From SAR202 cluster bacterium (GTDB taxonomy: Bacteria; Chloroflexota; Dehalococcoidia; UBA3495): a stretch of DNA of 12,960 bases. The position numbers and the translations under genes were made by a program. Of this stretch, positions 1 through 6,366 are shown one piece after another. The DNA lies in contig VFFT01000033.1 in assembly GCA_009392775.1 (NCBI GenBank), positions 1 to 12,960 of the forward strand, read 5' to 3'. The first letter of the stretch is position 1. Each line of letters opens with the position of its first letter. The notes under the pieces are model-generated. The model had not been told where the DNA came from. It saw nothing but the letters and a program-made list of their open reading frames with translations, and ran no database searches.

Positions 1-866
1 GGAGTGAAGATCGCAGCCAGAAAATCTGTAGCACCTGAATCAGATAAAGATTTCAATTGATTCTCAACTTCGATTTCATTCCCAATTATGGCAACGTCTG
101 CGGGGCCATCTGCACCTTCTATGTCTAGTATCCTTCGATAGTTCGTCAGAGCCCCATACCTCTCGAAAGACCTTGAAGCTTTCTCAAATGCAGAGCCTTT
201 GTCACCGGTCACACAAACAGGCAATCCGACACAGGTACGCGGTACTGGACGTCCGGAGGTTGCAGCAGATTTGTTAATACGCGGGACCACATGCTTTTCT
301 ATTGCAGTAATTCCTGCCATCCATGTGATCGTACCATCCGCAATTTCCCCAGCCAGATTTAACATAGCTGGGGCCAAAGCCGATATAAGGATCGGAAACG
401 GGGTAATCCCATGCATTTCTATCTGGGTATTTACTTGGTAGTTATCTCCCGAAAACGATACGCTACCATCATTCACTAATGGTTTTATTACCGATAAGTA
501 ATCCCTAACATGCCGAGCGGGTTTGCTATAGGACAATCCCCAAGCATCTTCGACATTCCTCTGATGGGAAGGACCTATTCCCAACGATAACCGTCCACCA
601 GTGACGACCTGAACCGTCATTGCCTGCTGAGCCAAGGCTGCGGGATGTCTAGGATAGGTAGGAACTACAGCTGTTCCCAATTCGATTTTATGCGTCTGAG
701 AACCGACCAGACCGAGCATAGTCAAACCGTCAAATCCCCTGTTTGATAGATGCGGGACCCAAAAACTATCAAACCCATCAGCCTCTGCCGACACTCCCTG
801 AACGACTGTGGATTCTAGATCTAAAAGTTGTCCTGGTACGCTACCGGGAAATAAACCTATTCTCAT
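1..866 (-). CDS. F420-dependent LLM-class oxidoreductase, C-terminus cut by window edge
   Basis: This is a luciferase-like (TIM-barrel) oxidoreductase that probably uses reduced coenzyme F420 rather than FMN; its substrate is unknown. Reading from the ATG at 866 gives 288 residues before the window ends. The N-terminus MRIGLFPGS, then EADGFDSFWVP at about 28-38, ELGTAVVPTYPRHP at 62-75, the GGRLSLGIG segment at 90-98 and LAGEIADGTITW at 171-182 follow closely the F420-dependent subgroup typified by the mycobacterial MSMEG_4879 family as I remember it. The family is usually slightly over 300 residues, so only the last few dozen are missing. The start is supported by GGAG six bases upstream. 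It follows the second hotdog gene by 11 bp and is probably in the same operon. F420 use is inferred from family resemblance; FMN use cannot be excluded. Confidence 0.88.
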   Translation of the reverse strand, partial: MRIGLFPGSVPGQLLDLESTVVQGVSAEADGFDSFWVPHLSNRGFDGLTMLGLVGSQTHKIELGTAVVPTYPRHPAALAQQAMTVQVVTGGRLSLGIGPSHQRNVEDAWGLSYSKPARHVRDYLSVIKPLVNDGSVSFSGDNYQVNTQIEMHGITPFPILISALAPAMLNLAGEIADGTITWMAGITAIEKHVVPRINKSAATSGRPVPRTCVGLPVCVTGDKGSAFEKASRSFERYGALTNYRRILDIEGADGPADVAIIGNEIEVENQLKSLSDSGATDFLAAIFT

Positions 867-877
867 GTTTCACTCCG

Positions 878-1303
878 TCAGTCTTTATCAACAAGGCCGC
901 TGCACTGGCCCACTATCACCTTCTCTCCCTTATCCGTCTCTACCCATACCTCACATTCGACTCGCAACTTAGTATCACCCTCTGGCACCTTACTGGTTAC
1001 ATAGCCCTTAGCGGTGATAAGATCGTCGATCCCAGCTGATCTCCTAGTTACCACAGAGCCTTTTCCACCAACGATCCATCCTTCTTCAAAACAAAGCATC
1101 ATCATACGTGGAATTACGCCGAACAATCGGGATCCTACAGCGATTGGTCTTGTTAACCCTTCACGTGCTGCCGCAGTAGAATCCGTATGAATAGTGTCGA
1201 CTTCTCCAGCATCCGTCAAAACACGATTTAGATTAACACTTAATTTCTGAGAAACTGTCGGGAGTTCGTATCCTATAGGGGTACTACTTGTAATAATAGC
1301 CAT
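878..1303 (-). CDS. MaoC-like hotdog protein, short (putative hydratase subunit B)
   Basis: A 141-residue single hotdog domain of the MaoC dehydratase type, the fold that hydrates or dehydrates acyl thioesters. The hydratase-like segment is at residues 34-60: His39 and Asp41 sit where R-specific enoyl-CoA hydratases have their catalytic His and following Asp, and the RPIAVGSRLFG stretch matches the canonical (P)IAHG turn. Two positions depart from the textbook pattern: Glu34 replaces the catalytic Asp, and Val56 replaces the His of IAHG. It may therefore be a partner subunit or have altered chemistry. It begins 6 bp after the 170-residue hotdog gene, and its SD (GAGAGGA) lies inside the end of that gene, which suggests translational coupling and a heteromeric complex. 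The family call is firm; activity is unknown. Confidence 0.78.
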   Translation of the reverse strand: MAIITSSTPIGYELPTVSQKLSVNLNRVLTDAGEVDTIHTDSTAAAREGLTRPIAVGSRLFGVIPRMMMLCFEEGWIVGGKGSVVTRRSAGIDDLITAKGYVTSKVPEGDTKLRVECEVWVETDKGEKVIVGQCSGLVDKD

Positions 1304-1309
1304 TGTTTA

Positions 1310-1822
1310 TCAGATCCTCTCTGGCTTGGGTCCGCCATCTATCCCGGTTCCCTCGCGGGGCGCATCTCGTTCAACAATATCCATACACTGAACTCTAGAC
1401 GCTATAAACACCAAATCTCCATCTGCGTTATGGGCCACGGTATCCCATCTAACATATTCACGGTTACGTTTTATATATTTTTCGGATATATGGCCAGATA
1501 TAACCAGCGTTTCCCCACTCATAATCGGTTTCAAATATTCGAAATCTAGCTTATAACTTACACCACGAACATTGTACGTACGCCCAAGAAGCCATCGGGG
1601 GGGCCTAGACTGAATCTGAGGTGGAGCTATCGGCCCACCCCAAGGGGAATCACCAACGAACCATTCATGCCAGTGTTGATCCAGATCGCATGTTCGTTCG
1701 ACGTCATCCTGAGTGACTGTCCATTCAAAACTACCCAGATCTTTCCCGACTTCTATTTCTGCGTAAGTAGTACGTTGTCCCGTCGCATCCTCAGACATAC
1801 GTACTTTGCTGGGTTCAATCAT
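1310..1822 (-). CDS. MaoC N-terminal / FAS1-like hotdog dehydratase-domain protein (subunit A)
   Basis: A 170-residue protein with one hotdog domain of the MaoC N-terminal or FAS1 dehydratase type. The pattern visible is an N-terminal strand YAEIEVGKDLGSFEWTVTQDDV (residues about 20-41), a WHEWF segment near 51-55, GGPIAPP near 62-68, the helix-flanking YKLDFEYLKPIMSGETL (about 91-107), and a terminal strand pair ending DGDLVFIASRVQC. Such N-domains generally lack the full catalytic His/Asp set and pair with a second hotdog subunit, which here is the immediately following 141-residue gene. The start ATG at 1822 has AGGA six bases upstream and lies 10 bp from the stop of the enolase gene. Separate small paired hotdog genes recall HadAB- or ChsH1/ChsH2-type heteromers in other bacteria; that comparison is inference. 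Confidence 0.75.
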   Translation of the reverse strand: MIEPSKVRMSEDATGQRTTYAEIEVGKDLGSFEWTVTQDDVERTCDLDQHWHEWFVGDSPWGGPIAPPQIQSRPPRWLLGRTYNVRGVSYKLDFEYLKPIMSGETLVISGHISEKYIKRNREYVRWDTVAHNADGDLVFIASRVQCMDIVERDAPREGTGIDGGPKPERI

Positions 1823-1832
1823 TTACCATCCT

Positions 1833-2912
1833 TTATTGAGACACTTTTTTTACTATATCCATATCCAATTCAATACCGAGGCCAGGTCCCTCAGGAACTT
1901 CCAAGAAACCATTGGTTATGTTAAGTGGCTCGGATAATATGGGATATTTATCCCTTATGGAACAAGGTTCGATATTGTATTCCTGCTCATAGGGCACACC
2001 AGGTGTAGCAACAACAAAATGGGCATGAGCTACGGTGCTAATGGTGGGCTGGGTATTATGACACGTTATCGGTATACCTAGGGTATCAGCCATAGAAGCT
2101 ATCTTGATAAACGTGGTGAAACCAGGTGTCTTAACTATGTCGGGCTGGATTATATCAACCTTACCCCGAGTGATAAGTTCATAATATTCATAATGACTGT
2201 ATATCATTTCACCAGAGGCGATGGGTATATCCAGGGAATCAGCCACTCTGGCCAAACCTTCTAGATCATAATGAGGGCGCGGCTCTTCAAAATGAAACAC
2301 TTGCAATTGTTCCAGTTGTTTCCCTACTTCGATACTACGGTGTACTGAATAAGCCCCGTTCACATCTACCAGGATATCGATATCGTCACCGACCGCTTTT
2401 CGAACTTCCGTGACGGTAGCTATAGTCTGGTCAGAAGGGTCATCCATTTTCCCTGGAACAGCGCTATGAAGTTTATAGGCCCGGTAACCCTGATCCACAT
2501 AGTATTCCGCCCTTCTAGCCTCTTCCAATGGGGTCATATCTCGTTTAAGAGAACTCGCATACACTGGAACCTTATCCCTGACTTTACCACCGAGCAATTG
2601 GTATATGGGTACCCCCAGCGATTTCCCTTTTAGGTCCCACAGGGCTATATCTAGCCCAGCTATACCAATCCAAATTGCGCCACCGATCTCGAGGGCATTC
2701 CCCGCTCTGGCCATGTCCCTGAACCGGGCGTCCGTGTCTACCGGATCTTTACCAATAATAGACGGGGCCAAGACCTCATCAACAACAGTTTTGGTCACAG
2801 AGGGTTGTCTCCTGAAGCACTCTCCAATTCCTACCAATCCTTCATCGGTATGAACAAACACAAAGGGAAACTGGCCGTCCAGAATAACAGTTTCTACAGA
2901 AGTAATTTTCAT
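1833..2912 (-). CDS. Enolase superfamily (mandelate racemase/muconate lactonizing group) dehydratase or racemase
   Basis: A 359-residue enzyme of the enolase superfamily, which abstracts a proton alpha to a carboxylate held by Mg2+; most members of this branch dehydrate acid sugars or racemise hydroxyacids. The N-terminal capping domain covers residues 1-110, with VGIGECF at 27-33. The barrel carries the three expected Mg2+ ligands: Asp183 in LVDVNG, Glu209 in FEEP and Glu235 in SGE. The mandelate-racemase His-Asp dyad is also present: Asp258 in QPDIVKTPG and His285 in CHNTQP. At the end of barrel strand 2 the motif is Lys147-Leu-His149, so KxH rather than the KxK of mandelate racemase. Length is normal. 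The start has a modest AGG nine bases upstream. It sits between a cupin and two hotdog proteins. Substrate is not predictable by eye. Confidence 0.9.
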   Translation of the reverse strand: MKITSVETVILDGQFPFVFVHTDEGLVGIGECFRRQPSVTKTVVDEVLAPSIIGKDPVDTDARFRDMARAGNALEIGGAIWIGIAGLDIALWDLKGKSLGVPIYQLLGGKVRDKVPVYASSLKRDMTPLEEARRAEYYVDQGYRAYKLHSAVPGKMDDPSDQTIATVTEVRKAVGDDIDILVDVNGAYSVHRSIEVGKQLEQLQVFHFEEPRPHYDLEGLARVADSLDIPIASGEMIYSHYEYYELITRGKVDIIQPDIVKTPGFTTFIKIASMADTLGIPITCHNTQPTISTVAHAHFVVATPGVPYEQEYNIEPCSIRDKYPILSEPLNITNGFLEVPEGPGLGIELDMDIVKKVSQ

Positions 2913-2954
2913 AAATTATTACCTAAGGTCATTGTCCAAAATAAGTTCCCAATC

Positions 2955-3293
2955 CTACTGCATCGGAATGCCTAGAGTACACCTGTAGTCCTCTGTAATG
3001 ATCTTGGCGATGTGCCCGTGCCCAGTCATATCTTCGGCTACCAGCACATCTCCTGCGACCAACCGTCTAGTAGTTCCATCGGCAACCTCATATTCGGAAA
3101 CTCCTGCTAGATGTACTACATACTGGAGGCGCGGTGCATTGTGATATGTATGCTCCTGCTCCGCGTATTGACGCTGGTTCAACGTAATATCTCCGGGGCC
3201 CACATTGTTTACTATCTCGGCTAATTGATCTGGGGTTAAATCTTCAAAGTGGGATTCACCATCAGTGCCTGAATAAACTCTAACAACCTGCAT
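2955..3293 (-). CDS. Small cupin-domain protein
   Basis: A 112-residue single-domain cupin. The N-terminus MQVVRVYSGTDGESHFEDL is a conserved opening of one small cupin family. The cupin core follows: His48 and His51 before PRLQYVVHLAGVSEYEV (cupin motif 1 region, residues 48-70), then the second half GDVLVAEDMTGHGH (81-94) with His92 and His94. The first motif is looser than the classic GX5HXHX3-4EX6G pattern, so metal binding is plausible but not certain. Cupins of this size beside sugar-acid dehydratases often act as isomerases, epimerases or ligand-binding accessory proteins; a specific role here is not claimed. The ATG at 3293 has a clear AGGAGT eight bases upstream. It precedes the enolase gene by 42 bp in the same orientation. 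Confidence 0.8.
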   Translation of the reverse strand: MQVVRVYSGTDGESHFEDLTPDQLAEIVNNVGPGDITLNQRQYAEQEHTYHNAPRLQYVVHLAGVSEYEVADGTTRRLVAGDVLVAEDMTGHGHIAKIITEDYRCTLGIPMQ

Positions 3294-3327
3294 AACTAAT
3301 ACTCCTACATGAATATATTTATAAGCC

Positions 3328-3582
3328 CTAGGTAATCTCTTCGTAATATTTTTTTATTTTGTGCCGAGCGATCCGCAGAATTCTAATCTGTTCCTCATCA
3401 TCTAAGTCCTTTTCATGAAACGCCTTGAAACAACTAAGATGTCCCATACTATAAGTTGCCTGACAAACCCACGAATCTCTAAGACCTAACCCATCCTCAT
3501 AGAACTTAACGTCTATATCGGTGACTCCGCTACAATGAGGGCACCTGACCTTTATACGGTCTACTTCCAATTGATCTTTCAA
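3328..3582 (-). CDS. Small putative zinc-binding protein of unknown function (TTG start)
   Basis: An 84-residue protein that I do not recognise. It has a CPHC knuckle (Cys14, Cys17) and a second cluster Cys40, His48, Cys51 (VCQATYSMGHLSC), which together could bind one zinc ion. After residue 58 the chain is a charged helix rich in Asp, Glu, Lys and Arg. No ATG is available in frame: the reading frame is closed by a TAA shortly upstream, and the best start is TTG at 3582 with AAGG nine bases before it. An ATG eight bases further upstream is in another frame and stops at once. It lies 34 bp ahead of the cupin gene and 71 bp behind the transporter gene on the same strand. A DNA- or protein-binding accessory role is possible but unproven. 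Confidence 0.6.
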   Translation of the reverse strand: MKDQLEVDRIKVRCPHCSGVTDIDVKFYEDGLGLRDSWVCQATYSMGHLSCFKAFHEKDLDDEEQIRILRIARHKIKKYYEEIT

Positions 3583-3653
3583 TACATTAAACCTTATCTC
3601 TAATTATTAATGAAAGTTCTGAGCGATTGAGTACGCACCCCGTCAGCATTCTA

Positions 3654-4859
3654 CTATAATTGATCGGTCCGCGGCGTCAGGTTAAGGCCAGCCATAATCA
3701 AGGTTGCGACACCGAATAGAAGGGCTACAAAGTACATCGCAGAATCCATGCCTAGTGTCTGGTATATCCCCCCAGCAATAAGTGGAGAAATCGCCGACAT
3801 TATAAAGCTAGCAAATGTTACAAGGCCTAAAGCAGTAGCGGAGACCTGTCTACCCACTATCTCCAGAGTCGCGGCAGTGAGGATAGGTTGATCCGGATAC
3901 AAGAATAACCCTATTAAAACTATTACTATTGAGAGGCTCATCCCATCATTGAATGGCACCATCAAAAGAGCCATAGCACACGACCAGGCTAATCCAGGCA
4001 CCATCACTTTCTTCCGGCTGAACCTGTCAGACAGATGCCCAGCCAGTGGCTTAGCAGCCAGTCCAATAGCAATCAATAACCCAATATGAAGCCCACGATT
4101 AAATGGATTCATACCTAAATCATGTTCCAGATACAAAGGTATTGTTGTCAGTAAAGCGACTAGAGCCATGGCTCGAAGACCCCTAACAACAGTAATACCC
4201 CAAAGAGTAGGATGTGTTAGTAATCTCGCAGTCATTTTTGGTCTTGATTCTTTAGAATTACTGGATTGGTCTTCAGCACTAATCCGACCTATATTCTTGA
4301 TAGCCCAAAGAGCGCAAAGCGCCAATACTATCGGTATTACCGCGTAAACACTCAAAATCCCCTGCCATGTGACTACAACCAGTAGTAACCCTGTCATCAG
4401 GGGACCTGCAACATCTCCGACACTTCCACCTACACCGTGCAGAGCTAAAGCCAAACCGCGCTTATCCGGAAAATGGTAGGAAAGAGCTGCAGAGGATGGA
4501 AGATGCCATAACGAATGGGCCATAGCCACTAAAGCCACTCCCACCAGTAACACTCCGTAGAATGGCGATAATCCAATGGCAAGGGACCCGCATCCAGCGA
4601 TTAATAAGCAAGCCGCTAACAACAAGCCCCAATGTTTCCGAAGCACGTCAGACAATACACCACCAGGCAACCGCACAGCCCCCGAGGCAAGTTCTCTCGC
4701 TGACAAGATCCCACCTGCACCCACCGCACTAAGTTGAAATGCAGATTGTATTTCAGGTAAAACCACTACAAAACTTTGAAGAATCCAATGAAAAACAGAA
4801 TGCCCAACAGCTAAAGCTGTGATCATAAATTTACTTGTATCGCGGACATCATGTTTCAT
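3654..4859 (-). CDS. MFS transporter, fosmidomycin-resistance (Fsr)-like
   Basis: A 12-span major facilitator superfamily permease of 401 residues from the ATG at 4859. Visible hallmarks are AVGHSVFHW (residues 17-25) in the first span, a loop 2-3 motif GGVLSDVLRKHWG (66-78), the LWHLPSSAALSYHFPDKRG segment (117-135) followed by HGVGGSVGDVAGP in spans 4-5, and a second half with GHLSDRFSRKK (274-284). The arrangement of span 1 and of the spans 4-5 segment resembles the fosmidomycin-resistance-like MFS subgroup. A polar linker rich in Ser, Lys and Glu (about 192-210) joins the two halves. The start is uncertain: an in-frame GTG at 4904 has AGGA four bases upstream and would add 15 residues, whereas the ATG at 4859 has no SD but sits just after a perfect TATAAT. 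It may import or export the substrate of the downstream catabolic genes. Confidence 0.88.
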   Translation of the reverse strand: MKHDVRDTSKFMITALAVGHSVFHWILQSFVVVLPEIQSAFQLSAVGAGGILSARELASGAVRLPGGVLSDVLRKHWGLLLAACLLIAGCGSLAIGLSPFYGVLLVGVALVAMAHSLWHLPSSAALSYHFPDKRGLALALHGVGGSVGDVAGPLMTGLLLVVVTWQGILSVYAVIPIVLALCALWAIKNIGRISAEDQSSNSKESRPKMTARLLTHPTLWGITVVRGLRAMALVALLTTIPLYLEHDLGMNPFNRGLHIGLLIAIGLAAKPLAGHLSDRFSRKKVMVPGLAWSCAMALLMVPFNDGMSLSIVIVLIGLFLYPDQPILTAATLEIVGRQVSATALGLVTFASFIMSAISPLIAGGIYQTLGMDSAMYFVALLFGVATLIMAGLNLTPRTDQL

Positions 4860-4868
4860 AGTAGTCAG

Positions 4869-4874
4869 ATTATA
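4869..4874 (-). promoter_or_regulatory. Candidate -10 element of the MFS transporter gene
   Basis: Read on the minus strand this is a perfect TATAAT, ending ten bases before the ATG at 4859. A transcript starting at the usual distance would have a leader of only a few bases, that is, nearly leaderless. No good -35 hexamer lies 16-18 bp upstream, so the call is tentative. If translation starts at the upstream GTG (4904), this hexamer would fall within the coding region and be accidental. Confidence 0.35.
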
Positions 4875-4926
4875 CACTGGGACTAAGTCGGTCCATTGAT
4901 ACACCGATTCCTAGTCAAATGTGTGC

Positions 4927-5002
4927 CCGCTCTCATTTACGTCAGTTGTTACTCAATAGCAAGGCGAATATACTCAAACAAGTAAACGTCCGCTCTCAGT
5001 TA
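4927..5002. repeat. Spaced direct repeat in divergent intergenic region
   Basis: Two copies of CCGCTCTCAkTTA (k = T or G) lie at 4927-4939 and 4990-5002, matching at 12 of 13 positions. Their spacing is 63 bp start to start, close to six helical turns, so both face the same side of the DNA. They sit between the divergently transcribed MFS transporter and flavoprotein genes. This is the arrangement expected of a paired operator bound by a looping or cooperative regulator, but no regulator gene is visible in the window and chance is not excluded. Confidence 0.4.
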
Positions 5003-5023
5003 ACACGTTTCGATAAATAATTA

Positions 5024-6211
5024 ATGAAGACATCTCAAAATACATACGACGCAATAATAATCGGTGGCGGAGCCGCTGGCCTGATGTGTGCAATTGAAGC
5101 TGGACGAAGGAATCGAACGGTCCTAGTACTGGAACATGCAGATCGGGTCGGTAAGAAAATACTTATATCCGGAGGTGGTCACTGTAATTTTACAAACTGG
5201 GGAGCAGTCCCCAGTGACTACCAATCTGACAATCCCCAATATTGCATCTCCGCCTTGACCAGGTACTCACCAGAACGCTTCCTGGAAAAGGTAGAAACGC
5301 ACAGAATTCCCTACCACGAAAAGACGCTGGGCCAGCTGTTCTGTGACGGCTCATCTCGTGCGATATTAGATATGCTTACAAGTGAAGCAACGGATGCTGG
5401 TGTAACAACTATAGTGAATTGTAAGGTTACCCGAGTATCCAGAAAAGACGGGTTCACAGTCACCACCAGCCACGGCATTTTCCGATCTGAATCCCTAACA
5501 ATAGCCACGGGCGGCCCCTCAATACCACAGATGGGTGCTACCAGGTACGCATATGAAGTAGCCAAGACCTTTGGCATGCAAATAACTGATATAAATCCAG
5601 GCCTGGTTCCGCTAAGGTTCCGAGGGGAACATGAGGCATTTTGTAGAGAGCTTTCGGGACTCTCCATACCCTGCACCGTATCGTGCAACAATGTCACATT
5701 CAAAGAAAATATACTTTTTACCCACCGAGGTATGAGTGGGCCGGCTATTTTGCAGATATCCTCCTATTGGCAACAGGGGCAGAAAATCAAGGTTAATCTC
5801 ATGCCCGATGTAGATGTCATTGATTTCCTACTAGGCGAACAAAGCAACAGACCCAAGTCAGAGCTAGCGACCGTATTGTCCTCAGTGCTACCAAGAAATT
5901 TTGCTCGGGCATTTTCAAATCGCTACCGAAGCAACAAGCCAATCAACCAATTGTCCGGCAAAGATTTACTGTCACTCTCAAACATGCTAACCAGTTGGGA
6001 ACTTAGCCCGTCTGGCACTCAGGGATACCGAATGGCAGAAGTATCCCTTGGCGGGGTAGATACTGCAGGGTTGTCATCCAGAACAATGGAATCCACCACT
6101 GTTAATAGTCTGTATTTTATCGGGGAAGCAGTGGATGTGACGGGGCCATTGGGTGGGTATAACTTTCAATGGGCGTGGGCTTCCGGCCATTGTGCCGGTC
6201 AATTCGTCTAA
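5024..6211 (+). CDS. NAD(P)/FAD-dependent oxidoreductase, BaiN/HI0933 (YhiN) family
   Basis: A 395-residue cytoplasmic flavoprotein of the HI0933/YhiN/BaiN family, of normal length. The N-terminal Rossmann motif GGGAAGL (residues 14-20) binds the ADP part of FAD; it is followed by an acidic strand end LEHADR and the family-specific KKILISGGGHCNFTN (44-58). A second diagnostic block is the C-terminal GEAVDVTGPLGGYNFQWAW (367-385). A GGPSIPQMGATRYAYEVA segment in the middle is also family-typical. Some members (BaiN) reduce steroid or bile-acid enoyl intermediates, but most have no assigned substrate. The ATG has no SD (upstream bases are AT-rich), so a leaderless or very short leader transcript is possible. 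It is transcribed away from the MFS cluster and faces the lipoprotein gene. Confidence 0.93.
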   Translation: MKTSQNTYDAIIIGGGAAGLMCAIEAGRRNRTVLVLEHADRVGKKILISGGGHCNFTNWGAVPSDYQSDNPQYCISALTRYSPERFLEKVETHRIPYHEKTLGQLFCDGSSRAILDMLTSEATDAGVTTIVNCKVTRVSRKDGFTVTTSHGIFRSESLTIATGGPSIPQMGATRYAYEVAKTFGMQITDINPGLVPLRFRGEHEAFCRELSGLSIPCTVSCNNVTFKENILFTHRGMSGPAILQISSYWQQGQKIKVNLMPDVDVIDFLLGEQSNRPKSELATVLSSVLPRNFARAFSNRYRSNKPINQLSGKDLLSLSNMLTSWELSPSGTQGYRMAEVSLGGVDTAGLSSRTMESTTVNSLYFIGEAVDVTGPLGGYNFQWAWASGHCAGQFV

Positions 6212-6247
6212 CCTAGACATCGAGTTGTTGATAGTACAAAATCAGAT

Positions 6248-6271
6248 TCCTTGGGTCTAAATACCTAAGGA
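6248..6271 (+). terminator. Hairpin downstream of the flavoprotein gene
   Basis: An inverted repeat with arms TCCTTGGGT (6248-6256) and ACCTAAGGA (6263-6271) forms a nine-pair stem, with one G-U pair in the plus-strand RNA and a six-base loop. It lies 36 bp past the flavoprotein stop. There is no run of T after it, so it is a terminator or 3' end stabiliser candidate only. Confidence 0.4.
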
Positions 6272-6330
6272 CAAATACGCCAATTTATGATGATTCAAAA
6301 ATGAACTGACACAATCTACGGTTGGTCAGC

Positions 6331-6358
6331 GACTGGCTGTGAAATTACACAGCCAGTC
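6331..6358 (-). terminator. Strong hairpin downstream of the lipoprotein gene
   Basis: A perfect 11-bp stem, GACTGGCTGTG (6331-6341) against its complement at 6348-6358, with a six-base AT loop. It begins 8 bp after the stop codon of the minus-strand lipoprotein gene, in the convergent gap. No T tract follows on either strand, so it is not a canonical intrinsic terminator, though position and stem quality favour a 3' end role. Confidence 0.55.
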
Positions 6359-6366
6359 AACAATAA

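Larger units (their letters stand above)
6212..6366. other. Convergent intergenic gap
   Basis: This 155-bp gap lies between the ends of the flavoprotein and lipoprotein genes. Apart from the two hairpins listed separately (6248-6271 and 6331-6358) I see no reading frame of note, promoter or RNA gene in it. Confidence 0.7.

Noticed and set aside
743..1039. 98-codon plus-strand frame overlapping the LLM and hotdog genes
   Set aside because: It lies antisense over two well-supported genes, has no SD, and its product shows no domain-like pattern.
5311..5703. 130-codon minus-strand frame inside the flavoprotein gene
   Set aside because: It is antisense to a gene whose motifs run through the whole region; no independent start signal or protein pattern is seen.
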